Shown here: positions 34,635 to 46,421 of the stretch, one piece after another | How positions within the stretch are numbered: position 1 is the first letter of the stretch | Layout of the letters: each line of letters opens with the position of its first letter | Assembly: GCA_021030915.1 (NCBI GenBank) | Contig: JAGEMR010000029.1 | Coordinates: 62,001-126,000 of the forward strand | DNA from: Astrothelium macrocarpum | Lineage: Eukaryota; Ascomycota; Dothideomycetes; Trypetheliales; Trypetheliaceae | Length of the DNA stretch: 64,000 nucleotides | Direction of reading: 5' to 3' | Translations under genes and position numbers: made by a program | Notes under the pieces: generated by a model | Databases searched by the model: none | The model's input: the letters and a program-made list of their open reading frames with translations, nothing else | What the model was told of the DNA's origin: nothing

Positions 34635-35466
34635 CTATGAGAAAGACGAGAATAATGCATGTAATGTTGGCTGTGTCTCGAATTCTGTTACCACTCTTAA
34701 ATAAATGTGTTCCGTTTCTCTGGGAAATATCAGCGATAAAGAGCTGCAATCACGACAGAAATTCGAGTGCGAAAGTGCTCCCGACGAATCCCTCGCTCCA
34801 AGAAAGATTGCAGGAGCGTTATAGAAGGGAGTGATTCGCCACCCCCCTGTAGTAAGAATGACCTCGACGGATCCGTGGTTGCCACGGAGCATTGCATTAG
34901 GTTGAAGCCTGACATCACGAGAAACAGAACGTTTATTTTGTGGACGCCAAAGCGTCATCTTTGGACTTCCATGAACACAAAGTGCCAACGAACGACCTCT
35001 TAGGCCTGCAGGATCGTAAAAGCAAATATCTTCTCCCGAACACCGGCCTTGAAGTATATAGAAATCGCGAGAATTTGCGCTACATTTAATTGCCCAGGAC
35101 TGGATTGTAACATCACGATTGCAGATAGATTGGTCGAATGTTGTTGCGTTCGTTGGCATTTTGTTTTGTGGGCATTGATCGATAGGAACTGCATTAACAT
35201 ATCTTTTAGTAAGGCTATTTGGACTAAAATCGGAAACAGTTTCGTTTAAATCAACATCAGGTTCATATTCCAGCGTAATAGTCCCCTGCCTATTTGTTTT
35301 TGGTTAAATTCAATATTGAAGCCATTAACTCCTCAAAATCCACTTACAGGAAAGAAACACCATTGTCCCATGTACTGGACAAATTATCCATACCAGAACC
35401 GTTCGATAGAGTAATTGTAAAAACCCATGAAAGAAAACAAAAATTTAGAGATTTCATGACTGTCAT
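34635..35466 (-). CDS. Secreted cysteine-rich protein of unknown function
   Basis: Not recognised as a known family. Two exons, 35466-35348 and 35289-34635, give 257 residues. The intron has a clean GTAAGT donor and TAG acceptor, and the joined frame is open. The N-terminus (MKSLNFCFLSWVFTITLSNG, preceded by MTV) looks like a signal peptide. A dibasic SLTKR site about 60 residues after cleavage could be a Kex2 processing point. Beyond it are eight cysteines (DQC, ICN, IKC, GRC, DIC, ALC, NFC, RDC) that could form four disulfides, and an N-glycosylation sequon (NAT). There is no membrane span or enzyme motif. It sits in a gene-poor section 1.1 kb from a RIP-mutated transposon, a setting common for fungal effector-like or adhesive secreted proteins; that role is inference only. 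The start may be the second ATG at 35457. Confidence 0.68.
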
Positions 35467-36569
35467 GTTCTTTTTTGATAAACTGGAATATACGTAGTCT
35501 GCATTGCGGTTCGATTGTTTATATATGGTTATATGGGCCGTTAGTCCGTTCCGCCTTCCGTCTTCCGAAACTCCGAAAAGCGATCCTATTTCTTGTAAAT
35601 CGGTCTGCTAGTACATATCTTCTGTGGTACAAGCGGCGATATTAGTTTTCTCGTATGCCCTAAGCAGGTGGCCTAAAGTGGTCGTTGCTATAAGACAAAG
35701 TAGAATTCCATAGACATCACATTTATGCTTAATCCTTTGGGCAATTCTCCCTTAATTACACAGCTGAGTAGGTCCTAGGGCCTAACGGAAGAGGAACATG
35801 CTCTGTTCTTTCCTCCTGTATCGTTGTACTTTCTCTATGCACCTAGACTGCTGGGAATCCAAGTGCGCCCGAACATAGGGAGACTTTCCCAGAACGATCT
35901 TCGACAAAATGCTTCTGAATATACTCGCGCCAGATGTGGTACGTTCATTTTCTGTCCAATGCCCGGCAAGGCTGAATTGCAGTCCCAGGTGGCTTTCTGT
36001 GCGTTTTCGTAGAGAAGAGTTGCATCCAAACTCACCAGAGAGATGTAGGTCTGTATTGAACCCGGAGATGGAGTTGAAGGACATGAAAAGATTTCGCGCA
36101 AAGGGCCGTGTCGTTCTTGGAAAGAACAGAAAGTCTATGTTCTCCCTTAGCTTGATCATACGCGGAATAACAAAGATGTTGAGGTAAGAGGAGACTCATT
36201 CGGCGAAACTTGTCTGGTACCGAGGCCCCCGCCCTCCCACCTCAAAAAAGGCGGATGCTATCCATGGACACAACTTCACAGTCATTACGTTCTTATGAGG
36301 GGCTTTGCTATATCTCCGAACAAGGCAATGACGAATTAATTTTCCAATGATTAAGATCGTCTATTTTTTACTTCCCCAGATGGTTGCTCTTGATATAGGA
36401 CAAAGCGCCTCATCTGCTTCCAAACATATCAAACAACGGCATTCTTGACAAGAACAAATCGGATATTATTGCAGGGGTAATCATTGGCATTTAGATTCTT
36501 TGGTTCTGTCTCCGATTTTAGGTGTTTTGACAAACTCAATCTTTCAAAATTTATTTCTTTTTGTATCTA
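35467..36569. other. Intergenic, no gene seen
   Basis: This 1.1-kb stretch runs from the secreted-protein start to the transposon relic. A 125-codon minus-strand frame (35782-36159) has no motif or splice partner and is not called. No repeat was recognised. Confidence 0.4.
35515..35526 (-). promoter_or_regulatory. TATA-like box upstream of the secreted protein
   Basis: The minus strand reads CCATATATAAACAATC about 50-60 bases upstream of the start at 35466. This is a good TATA-box match at a plausible distance. Function is inferred. Confidence 0.3.
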
Positions 36570-36632
36570 ACGTATAACACAAGCGAGTCGGCCACCCAAG
36601 CGAGTCGGCCACTTTTCCGCACTCTCGTACAA
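36570..36632 (+). repeat. Left terminal inverted repeat of the transposon
   Basis: 63-bp arm matching the reverse complement of 38367-38429 with one mismatch (CTCTCGTAC against CTCTCATAC). It contains an internal direct repeat of AAGCGAGTCGGCCAC separated by CC. Confidence 0.92.
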
Positions 36633-36667
36633 TTCTTATTCAAATCAAATTTTCTTCACATTCTATC

Positions 36668-38323
36668 ATGGTTCAAGTCTGAAAAGAAAGTGACCTTATT
36701 CTTGCATTTCAGACATTTCAAAAGAATCTTAAATTAAATATTCGTCGTGCGGCAATTATGTATAAAATTCCTTATACGATATTTCAAAATTGATAGCACA
36801 AAAAATCTTCATAATACGATATTCGATCTCATAATCAAAAATTTATTGAATTAGAAGAATAAATATTTATATGATATATATTTGATTTGAATTTATGATC
36901 ATTTTCTTTCCGGTATTATAATATTGAAGATATAACGAATTGATTATTATACGACCGTGATATATTATATATAAATAAGAATTGGATTTTTAATTTTATA
37001 TAATGATAATCTGAATTCCGGATATATTTTAATTATAAAATCAATTATCAGAAAATTTAATACGAAAATTCTGACAAATTTCGTGAATAATTTAATCTTA
37101 TATGATATATAATTAATAAATTTGATATTCAAAAAGGGAATATTTATAATTTTGATGAAACGGAATTTTTGATAGACCAAATTTCATTAGAAATAATTAT
37201 TATCAATACTGAAAAATATGAAAAATTTTATATGATTTAATAGAATAATCGAAAATAAATGATAATAATTCAAAATATAAATATATTGAATTATATTATT
37301 CCATCATATATTATTATTATGAATAAAAATCATTTTTTATTTTGATATAAAAATAATTCATTATCATATAATTGAATAATTATTATATCAAATAATAATT
37401 GAATAATAAATGAATAAAATTTAGATTAGATTTAATATTTTAATCGATATATTAAAAATTATATAATAAATATATATCATTTTTTTATTCTTAATGGATA
37501 TGAAAATCATTATTCTACTAATTTTAAATTGTATTATTAAAAGAATAATATTATTACATTTTATATATCTATTCATTTATTATATAAATTATAGTCATTT
37601 GATATAGATTATTTTTGCGTATTAAAACGCGTATATGATTAAATAATTGATAATCTCGTACGAACGCATATTATTCATATTTTAAAAGAGGATTTCTTTC
37701 TAATATTTTATAAGATTTTTCAGATTATTATGACAGAATCAAATATTCAAAAAGATTTTCGAAAAGTAGAATTTATATCGTACGATTTAGAATATATGAT
37801 TTCATAATTGGATGTGAAATTATATATATCTATATTCTCGGAAAATTCTTCTGGAATCTTTCTTTTATGGAAATCAAAGATATCAAATAACCCCACCGAA
37901 ACGTAATTTTAAATTGAATATATCAAAAATCGAATTATACGATATCAAAATAATTCTCCATCTGAATTTTTATCTGTTATTGACCAGTTTTCATATGATA
38001 CAATCGTAATAATGTATTAATTGATCTTTTTAAAAGGAAAGATTGAAATATTTTATACGATAAATCAAAAATTTAGCCGACGTCGGAGGATTAAAAAAAC
38101 CCGTCTATTAGAAGAAGGATCTCTTTCTGTACAAAATGGACAGAATCTGCAGGTTCAGAAAGAGCCTCAGCAGATAATACAGTAAGAAATAGATGAAAAT
38201 GGTAGTTGTATAAAAGTGTCAAAAATACATAAACGGCGATGTGATAACTGCAACAAATCTGGGCATAATGCGCGCACCTGTATTGTAATTAAAGATATAT
38301 CTGAGAAAGAGAATTCTGAATAG
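36668..38323 (+). pseudogene. Transposase remnant (HTH-psq / DDE_1 pogo type)
   Basis: The span from an ATG at 36668 to a TAG at 38321 is exactly 552 codons. Transposase fragments are readable in this one frame throughout, interrupted by many stop codons. Near the start, KESDLILAFQTFQKNLKLN and IRRAAIMYKIPYT match a psq helix-turn-helix. At 36.9-37.0 kb, NKNWIFNFI corresponds to the GKNW block of CENP-B-like transposases. Near the end, KKTRLLEEGSLS precedes a CCHC knuckle, RCDNCNKSGHNARTC (38237-38281), typical of fungal pogo transposases. The frame is preserved with no net insertion or deletion, so decay was by substitution. It is inactive. Confidence 0.85.
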
Positions 38324-38366
38324 TTTAGAGAAATTTATGTTGTTATAGTTAAGTTATTTGAGTTCT

Positions 38367-38429
38367 TTGTATGAGAGTGCGGAAAAGTGGCCGACTCGCT
38401 TGGGTGGCCGACTCGCTTGTGTTATACGT
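38367..38429 (-). repeat. Right terminal inverted repeat of the transposon
   Basis: Inverted partner of 36570-36632 with one mismatch. The element ends 223 bases from the stop codon of the S28 peptidase gene. Confidence 0.92.
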
Positions 38430-38652
38430 TATAAGTATTAGACATTGGTTTACTCGTTCAGCCATTAGATGTGTAATGCGATCAACAATCTCGCAATCTC
38501 TAGTGATGGACGGCTATGACAAGTAAAGATCTTGCAGTCATCCTGCAGGTATCTTACAACTCTCTTCCGTTTATCGTCACATCTCGCTTGGAAGATTCCC
38601 CTACAAAGCACCAAAAGTTAGCTCAACCCACATAATTTAGCAGGGACAGTGT

Positions 38653-40660
38653 TCACGCACTCATTCTGAGGAACTTCTCAACGGTCCGAATCTCCCAGTA
38701 ATGCGCATTCCGGACAAATTGAGGCTCGGCCGGAATATCCTTGATGCCATAACTGTCCCAATGATGGCCAGATCCTGATATCAGATGTTCTGGATGAAGA
38801 TCACTGGAGTAACGGGGAGGGGCGTCATTCGAATGGTAGCATAAGTCAAGCCACACGTCTTGGTCTGTGCATTGTCATTAGCGATCTTCCATTCGAAGAT
38901 AACAATCAGAGCCCATTGCGATCATGTTCATACTAACCTCCATCAATGAAAGCTAGACGCGGCGCGCTGAAGTTGAAGTCTCCATATCTGGTGTATCGAG
39001 TGAGGTCTGGCGTAGAGGGAATGGTATTGTATTCTCCAGGTGGGAAGGCCCATGTGCACCACTGCTGACTGAATTTGGCTTAGCTTAGCAGGCGTGGTTG
39101 GCAGCAAATTTCGTGACTTACGTGTAATCGACCTGTAGGACCCTTGAGATCAAAGACTTGCCAGTTGGAGGAGCGACTTGATATGCGCCTTGCTCCGTGC
39201 AGGCTTCGAGAAGTTAGTATAACTAATAAATGAGAGACACGAGGTCTGTAGACGCACTCGAATACAAATAGGAGCGATCACCACTGTTGGTAATATCCTC
39301 AAAGTACGAAACTATGTTGTATTAGTTTGAGTCATAGATTATTCACACTGTGAGACCTACCATTTTGAGTACTGAAGCAATCATTAGCGGTGGTATCGTA
39401 GTCGCCGCTTGTACAATAAGGCAACACTATCTCTTTAACGTAGTTTGCGTAGTTTCCGAGATTGGTCCACGCCTCCCCGTTTGTATACTTGGCTAACTCA
39501 TAATCTACTGCTGTAATATTTTCGGGTGCGTTGATGTTAGAAACATTGTTGCAGAAATTCCAGAAGTCTTGATATCCATAAAGCGGACTCCAATTGAGTT
39601 CTTGCCAAGTATTTGTCGGATAATTCATTGGCCCGCCAAGAGGGAAAGCAATGGTCATGGCAAAGTCCCGGATATCTGACAATGTACCAAGTCCGAATAT
39701 ATTCTTTAATTGCTGGATAGCCACCGTGTTGTTCGTAGAAACGAGATAATCCATCTTGTCGATGATGTTGTTGATGCTTGTTACGCAATCCTGAGGCGCA
39801 TATTTTTGAATTGGTGCATACCTGAGCCGGGGTTCCTCGATGAGTATACCAAAAAACATGATTGATCTTGGAACGGGACTCACCATTGCCAGTAACCTAA
39901 GACAACATGGATCGGAGCGCTCGCCGCGATACCTCCCCACAAAATATCGCCGTACGTCTTGATCGAAAAAGCAGTTTGAGCGCCAGCTAAACTGCCCCCG
40001 TAGAGGATCCAGGGAGTATCAGGTGCATTCAGACTAACATTGATGCCAGGAAGCTGAACATGCTGAGCGAAGTAAGCATTGTCAGCGATTGCTGGTTATA
40101 GCATGGTTAGCATTATCCATAAGTGTGATTCTTCAGGGGATACACACTCTGCTCCGTGGTTAAGAACCTCAGTTCATCTGTAGTGCTTGTAGCGAATGGA
40201 TACGAATCGCCGTAGAAGCGGTTCTCGAGAATGATCCCCAGGCCGTTAGTTGCATTCATAAGTATTTGGATAACTAAAATTCAATTCTCAGTAAAGATAA
40301 TTGTAAGCCCGAAGATCTAGACTTACTGCCAGATTCGATGTTTTCATAACGACTTTCTACGCTTGTCTCTCCGCTGAGATACAGAAAGACAGGTCCACCG
40401 GGTTTGTAGTAGGTTGAATCGTAAACAAATCTCTGCTTGAAGGTGGCATTTGTGTGAGGTGTATAGCGGTCACTGTCTGGAAAATGATCGACCTAAGCTT
40501 CACTGTTAGGATCTAGACAATTACCAAGAGCATTGAGACGGACGAGTTGATCAAAAGTGTAAACAGGATAATTTGGACCAGACTGCCTCGGGGAAAGCTT
40601 GGGCGCAGGCGAGGCACAGGCCAAGCCAAGAAGAGCAGTGAACGAAGCAGTAAACAACAT
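38653..40660 (-). CDS. Secreted serine carboxypeptidase, family S28
   Basis: Predicted lysosomal Pro-X carboxypeptidase-like enzyme, cleaving after proline. It has 518 residues in nine exons: 40660-40544, 40492-40327, 40273-40148, 40091-39884, 39821-39361, 39311-39258, 39203-39122, 39068-38938 and 38864-38653. A signal peptide is clear (MLFTASFTALLGLACASPAP). Intron 1 uses the unusual donor GTCCGT; this choice restores FDQLVDHFP, the hallmark S28 start. The nucleophile is the Ser in YGGSLAGAQTAFS; the Asp and His of the triad probably lie in FIDGDQDVWLDL and SGSGHHWDSYG. RFYGDSYPF and GPVFLYLSGE are further signatures. Many NXS/T sequons suggest glycosylation. All eight introns are 49-73 nt and every join restores frame and motif. 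Confidence 0.9.
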
Positions 40661-42767
40661 TTTCTTACACCTACTGCTGAACAGGCAGCCTAATGCCTGG
40701 GTGCTAAAGATGAGCTCTTATATCCACCCAGGATCCACCGAAAACTGCATCATCGAGCGCGTACCTCGCATATACCCAAGACTCATCTGGATATGCTCCT
40801 GCCAAGAAGCGACAAGCGCATTGTGATCAACATGGGGCGTCAGCTAGGCATTTTGGCGAATGGATTGATGCCTGTTCCGGTCCCCAAAAAAGTGAGATGC
40901 ATTGAGAAACACGCAAAAAGCTCCCGCAATACTGATCAACATGAGCAATTCGTTGGTCTGTAGATTCATGAAGCGAACCTTTCTTTGCGCTCCGATCGAC
41001 TGTGTACGAGAAACTACTCGCCTTTCTCTTCTTTATCTTTCACCTTAATTAAAAAATGTCTCAGGGTGTCAGATACGAGTGGTAGCTCCGCAGGATCAGC
41101 CTATGACGTGATTAGCAGGATAAAATCCGCCAAAGGGTCCAACCGGGGTTCAACGGTGAACCGCAAGCCGCAAACACGGCCTTACACATCCGATTAAGTA
41201 CGCGGAAGCGAAGGAGCTGACATTGCGGGTACGAAGAAATCAGGTGCTTATTCCTGATGGGTACCATCGCCTTGAGTGCAGCGAATCGTTCTTTGATCGA
41301 GGAGCATATCCATTCTTTTCACCGACAACCCCGTCTAAAAGGGTTAGCTGCGAAGCTGACATTTTGAAGAACGCCACTTAGACAATGGCTTTTTATGCGG
41401 CCCCAACGAGCATAAACAGCTATGTCAGGAGACACAAGCTCAAATTTGGGGGTGCTTCCCGTCCAAAGCAGGAGATAACCGGGGGCTGGAGGAGAACTTG
41501 AGTTAATGATTTCCCACCTTCTCTTTAGCTTCATTCTGCCGGCTCTCGAGCCAACCAGCTGAGCATAGAATTATGCTCCGAATCTTTCATCAACAGTGAT
41601 TTCTATACGAGAAGCTAAACATTCTTCTCATCCGAGCAGAATCCGGTGAGCGAGCCGTAAATACTTGGGAGAATGGTACATGTTGAACCATCAAGGCACA
41701 CTGGACCATCTCAAGATCGCCGTCTTTGTGGCCATCTTAACTACCGCTAAGGAGATAGTCTATGTCTTAGCTCCCTTCGGCTCAGTTTTTGGGCTACAAA
41801 AGGACAATTGGGGGAGAAACTACGTTGGTTTGGAGCTTTAGCGAGCACGAAACACCACGAGTCCCTAGGAGTTACCAAGCATGATAAAATGTGCTATCAA
41901 GCTGACCAAGCTAGGCCACAGGTACGACATGCAGAGGTAGGAATTTCTCGTGAGTCAACGTAAGAACATAAGGTTCTCGGCTCCAATTCCATAGTATCTC
42001 ATCCATATGATGCTAGACGACCATCGAAGGCCATAGATCTTCGTACAAAACCGCTCAGTAGAGCTTCACCGTCGATAAATGTTTCGTCCATATGCTTATA
42101 CCAAGCGGCGTTCCAGCATTGTAATAAAAGGAAAAGCTTTTCGCCGAATGAAAACTCAAACGACGGAGAGATTCAAAGTAAAGAGTGACAAAAGGAACCC
42201 AAGATCGACTTCAATCCTTCGCATCTTACAATCTAAAGCTCTGTTGGCTGGCTTTGCAAACCGTCTAGGAGTGAAAAGCCATATTCATGTTGTTTACTAA
42301 GGTTAAGGTTACGACATTTGACTATCGTGTGAAACTGCTGCAATCGTCATCAGGGGCTACGTTGCCACTTGGAAGGTAAAAAGAATGAACAAACAGGCTT
42401 CCGCGAACACACAAATGGCGGAGATTCTGAGATGAATGTCTCGGAGTCTCTTGGGCCAGAAGCACGACTATGCCTTTGAATGATTTCATAGCCAGTCGTT
42501 TTTTGCGCGGACCGCATTGGAGGTCTTGCGCTGTACCCATCCACGAGGGCTGATCTTCCATTGTGAAGCGCCAGGGTATCGGCCAGGGGTGTAGACTGGG
42601 AGCCAGCGAAGGTTTGCGAGTTCAACTGACAAAGGCAGTTGGATCGCACACGTACAGTCGTATTAAAATCAAGAATAGAATAGTGAATGTCGGGTGAATT
42701 CAATCTTTCGTAGGAAATCCATCTTTAACTTTCGATCATCCGCCCCTAGAACAATAATCATCGACCA
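40661..42767. other. 2.1-kb gene-poor region, nothing supported
   Basis: This stretch separates the S28 peptidase start and the SNF2-PHD stop. Frames up to 117 codons exist (42350-42703 minus) but none shows a motif, splice continuation or biased composition. No terminal repeats or transposon protein fragments were seen. The first few hundred bases probably hold the peptidase promoter. Confidence 0.4.
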
Positions 42768-45700
42768 TTACAGCTCGGTATCATCATCTGAGATTTCGAT
42801 TGGCGTTGAGAGCGTGCCTCGCACGAGACTAGGGGAGGTGTTGGATCCGGGTTCCAAGAAGTTTGAAGCATTGGTTTGATCTTTTGCTGCGAAGTCGTCA
42901 CCTTGCGATACTAGTTCAAGAGCCGGAGTCATATCCCTCATATTCATCGTCTTGTCTTCAGCTTCAATCGAACGTGGAACGCTCATGAGGCGAGAAAATT
43001 CCTCCTCTCTTTCCCGGAAAAAGGCTTGCGCGCCGGGGTCCGATTCATGATGGCCGCGACATATGTGGCAACGAATCCAGAACGCATTGACTGCGGCACC
43101 GAAACCGAGTTTTTCCAGCTCAGGGATCACGTCTCCGATCAAGTCCGTCTTGTCAAAGTCTATGCAACCCTCGCAATATGCACAATCGCAGAATCGGCAA
43201 CTAGAAAACATGATTAGATAGGACTTTAGGAAGTGCCCTCAAGTGACCTTACCGGAAGAGCAGTCCTCCTGCAGTTGCTGTAGTTTTGAGGCAAATGTAG
43301 CAACGGTGTTGAGGACAAACGAATAATGTATTAGCCTTTGCACGAGCTCGATAATCTCCAGAAAGACAGAGAGAATGATAGGTTCTAGGGCATTTGCTAC
43401 ATTGAACTTCATCGGTCTCTGCCCAACAGGTCTGACAATACTGAGAACAAGGTCATTAATGCGACCTAGCAAGGAGGTCAAGACACTTGGAACTTACGTT
43501 TTGGTTCTCAATCTTGGGTTTCTGAGCTTGAATCGGCACAATTGTGCTAGATTCCTCTTCAGCCAGATTGTCACGGTAGACGGCAAATGTACCGGTGTCC
43601 GTCTCAATGTTGACCGTACGCTCTTTTTTAGCACGTTTTGTTGGTGAGTCCCAGTTCTCTGGAGTAGAATTCCACTTCCCACGCTTCCGCTTGAACACTT
43701 TTCCATCAAAGATAGCGCATTGTACCCGTTCCGTTGACTTAAGCCAAGTCTCTTCGTCGATACTGGTGCTTCCCGGCAAATCGGCTGTCGTAGGTTCTGA
43801 AAGCCGGTCTTTGCATTTTTCCAGTATAGTAGACCAGTCCCATGATAGCATCTCCGTGACATCAACTTGATGGTGGGACAATGTTTTGGTGCCGCGTCGA
43901 AGAAGTGACTTGAGCTGGGACGAGCCCAGGGAAGCAAGGCCGCCATTTTCTTCAGCCAAATCTGTGCAATCCGTTGAATTACCTGAACCAACACCGTGGA
44001 TGTTCTCTATCGATTCGGTTATCTTTGCGGAAAGATAGAGCTTCTTGCGAATGCGTCCGAGCATTTGTTCTTCTATAGTGCCCTGAGTGCATAGCTTATA
44101 AACCGTCACGGTCTTTTTTTGCCCGATGCGATGTGCGCGCGATTCGGCTTGGACTGTGTGTTGAGGATTCCAGTCTTCATCCAAGAAGACTACCTCGGTC
44201 GCTGATGTTAGATTAAGGCCCAGGCCTCCCGCTCTGGTGGAGATTAGGAATACCTTGTAGGCAGATTCTGTATCGCTGAACAACCTAACGTGTAGATTTC
44301 GTCTTGCCGTGCACGTCGACCCATCCAGTCGGACGTATTTGAATAAGTATCCGCCCTGTGATTTGATGTCCAGCAGTTCTTCACATCGGTCTAGCATATT
44401 CATCATGCCAGAAAAGATAAGAACCTTTTTGCCATCTTCGATCACAAGCTTTTCAATAAGTTTGGCGAGTACAATAGTCTTTCCGGATGCCTGGATAACA
44501 TGTTCGCCCAGATGGTAAGGAACAGGCTCTGCGTTCGGGAAAAGATACGGATGATTGCAGCATTTTCTCAACTGCATGATCAGGTTCAACAAAGGAGTGT
44601 GCTTACGTTCATCGGAAGTAGCTTTGCAATTCGGCTCGACACGACCTTGTACGATTTTTACATCACGCCCCTTGTCCCACAAAACTTCCTTCTCATCGGA
44701 GTCTATCTGGGCGAATTGTTGACTCGGCTTGGATTCGATCTCTTCATCTAAGAGGATTGCTTGCTCTTCTCCTCCAGCATCTCTAAAGACATCTTCGATC
44801 AAAGCCGTATCTGCACCAGTCAATAATTGAGTGTACCAATACTTTTGTATTGGTGTGAGGGGCACAAGGAGGAGGACTTCTTGCTTCGGTGGCAAGCCCA
44901 GGTCTATGCCCAGGCTAGTTTTCATTCGACGAAGCATAATAAGTTCTAATAAGTGACGGGCATCATTGAGGACTGTTGTCGATACTTTACCGCATGAAAT
45001 ATCAAACGACGTACGGAAGATGTCCTTCGTACGTCCAGTGAATACCTCTGGATACAACCAATGTAGTAGAGACCACATCTCATGCAGGTTATTTTGCAAG
45101 GGTGTCCTAGGAGACCGTCAGTATGTCGCAATGTACCGTGGAACGGATACCTACCCGGTCAAGATTACACGATGATCTGCTTTTACATTCTGCAAAGACC
45201 TCGCGATCAAAGAGCTGTCACTCTTAATCTTGTGGCCTTCATCGAGGACGACATAATCCCAAATGATCGCTCTCTTGAGCCAGCTTTGTTCGGCCACAAA
45301 GGCCTCATAAGTCGTTACAACAAGACGGAAAGCTGTCGATTGTCCCGGATCATTCGTACCAGCCTTGGGCAACGTCTTCTTCAAATCCTCTTTGGCAGAA
45401 GATCCATGAAAGCTCAACACTTCTAATTCAGGAATGAATTTGCGACCCTCATGGATCCAATGATCGAGAACGCTCAGCGGGCAAATTACTAGGAACGATT
45501 TGCTTGCGTTAAGTGGGGCTGAGCGGTTCTCCTTGATGTATTGAAAAAGTGATAGGATTTGAAGCGTTTTGCCAAGCCCCATTTCGTCACCAAGAATGCA
45601 GGCCATATAGTTGTCGTGCATGTGAATGAGGAACGATAAACCCTCGAGCTGATGTGGCTTTAGCACAGCGTTGACACTGTCAAAGGTCAGCTACATAAGA

Positions 45701-46421
45701 CTCCCAAACCCAGGTTTCGTTTTGCCTACCCTCTCGGTTGTCGCTCTACAGGTTTGTATGGTATAATAGAAGTGGTATTGTCTACTATACCGTTTTCATC
45801 ATTGGAGATGACATCAAGGTAGTTCTTCGTTGGGAGTAAAGAAGCGAACAGATTCCGATGTGTCAGCAGAAATCTATCCCTTCTCAGCTTACGAGTATTG
45901 ACGACGTCCACCGGGATTTCCGTGCGGGAAAAGATACGCCGAGGCTTAGTTGGACTCTTTGAAGCCTCCTTTGCACGTTTTGGGGTGAATTGTATGAACT
46001 CAGAGGACGCTGCGGGTCTGCGCAGGGAATTTCGAGGTCGTAGCGACCTTTCAGAAGTTGTGGAGCCTGGCGAAGGTTCAATCTTTTCTTCTTGTTCCGA
46101 AGATATCTTGGGTGTCTGTCCTCCGATTGGACTTGACATGGGCGAGGAATCTGATAGGTCCCAAGAACTTGGAGGTGGTGTGAACGGCTCAACTGTTGCT
46201 GAAGCTTGCTCTGGGACATCAGCAGTACTAGCAGGCATGGCCGATTGTTCCTAATCCGGCATCATTAGTGTTGCAACGCCCGTCGTGAACTCTTTGGAAC
46301 GTACAGAAGTATGAGGACGGGGCTTTCTAGAGCAACCACTTCGTTGGGCCCTAGGAGTGAACAACGCCAACATCTCAGATGCTGTTCGAGGGGACGACTG
46401 TTGTACATGTAGACGATCCAT
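42768..46421 (-). CDS. SNF2-family chromatin-remodelling ATPase with C-terminal PHD finger
   Basis: Predicted nuclear DNA translocase of 1129 residues in exons 46421-46305, 46250-45730, 45676-45155, 45106-43498, 43440-43253 and 43200-42768. A disordered N-terminus carries basic Ser/Pro segments. The ATPase core has LKPHQLEGLSFLIHMH, GDEMGLGKTLQ (Walker A), VVLDEGHKIK (DEGH in place of DEAH), VILTGTPLQNNLHEMWSLLH across an intron, and the helicase-C motifs STRAGGLGLNLTSA and ESRAHRIGQKKTVTVYKL. The spliced last exons add a PHD-type zinc array: CQTCWAETDEVQCSKC, then HSLC, HRCYIC, CRFCDCAYCEGC. It resembles ISWI/ALC1-like remodellers in the core, but no SANT/SLIDE or macro domain is visible, so no specific subfamily is assigned. 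Confidence 0.87.

Larger units (their letters stand above)
36570..38429 (+). mobile_element. RIP-degraded pogo/Fot1-type DNA transposon
   Basis: A complete 1860-bp element bounded by 63-bp inverted repeats that differ at a single base and flanked by TA (36568-36569 and 38430-38431), the target-site pattern of Tc1/mariner-pogo elements. Each repeat begins ACGTATAACACAAGCGAG and contains two copies of AAGCGAGTCGGCCAC. The inside is extremely AT-rich between about 36700 and 38070, then returns to ordinary composition for the last third of a kilobase. The encoded transposase relic is given separately. Size, ends and protein remnants agree with fungal pogo/Fot1 elements. Confidence 0.9.

Noticed and set aside
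35782..36159. 125-codon minus-strand frame between the secreted protein and the transposon
   Set aside because: No motif, no signal peptide and no splice continuation; its length is within chance expectation for this window.
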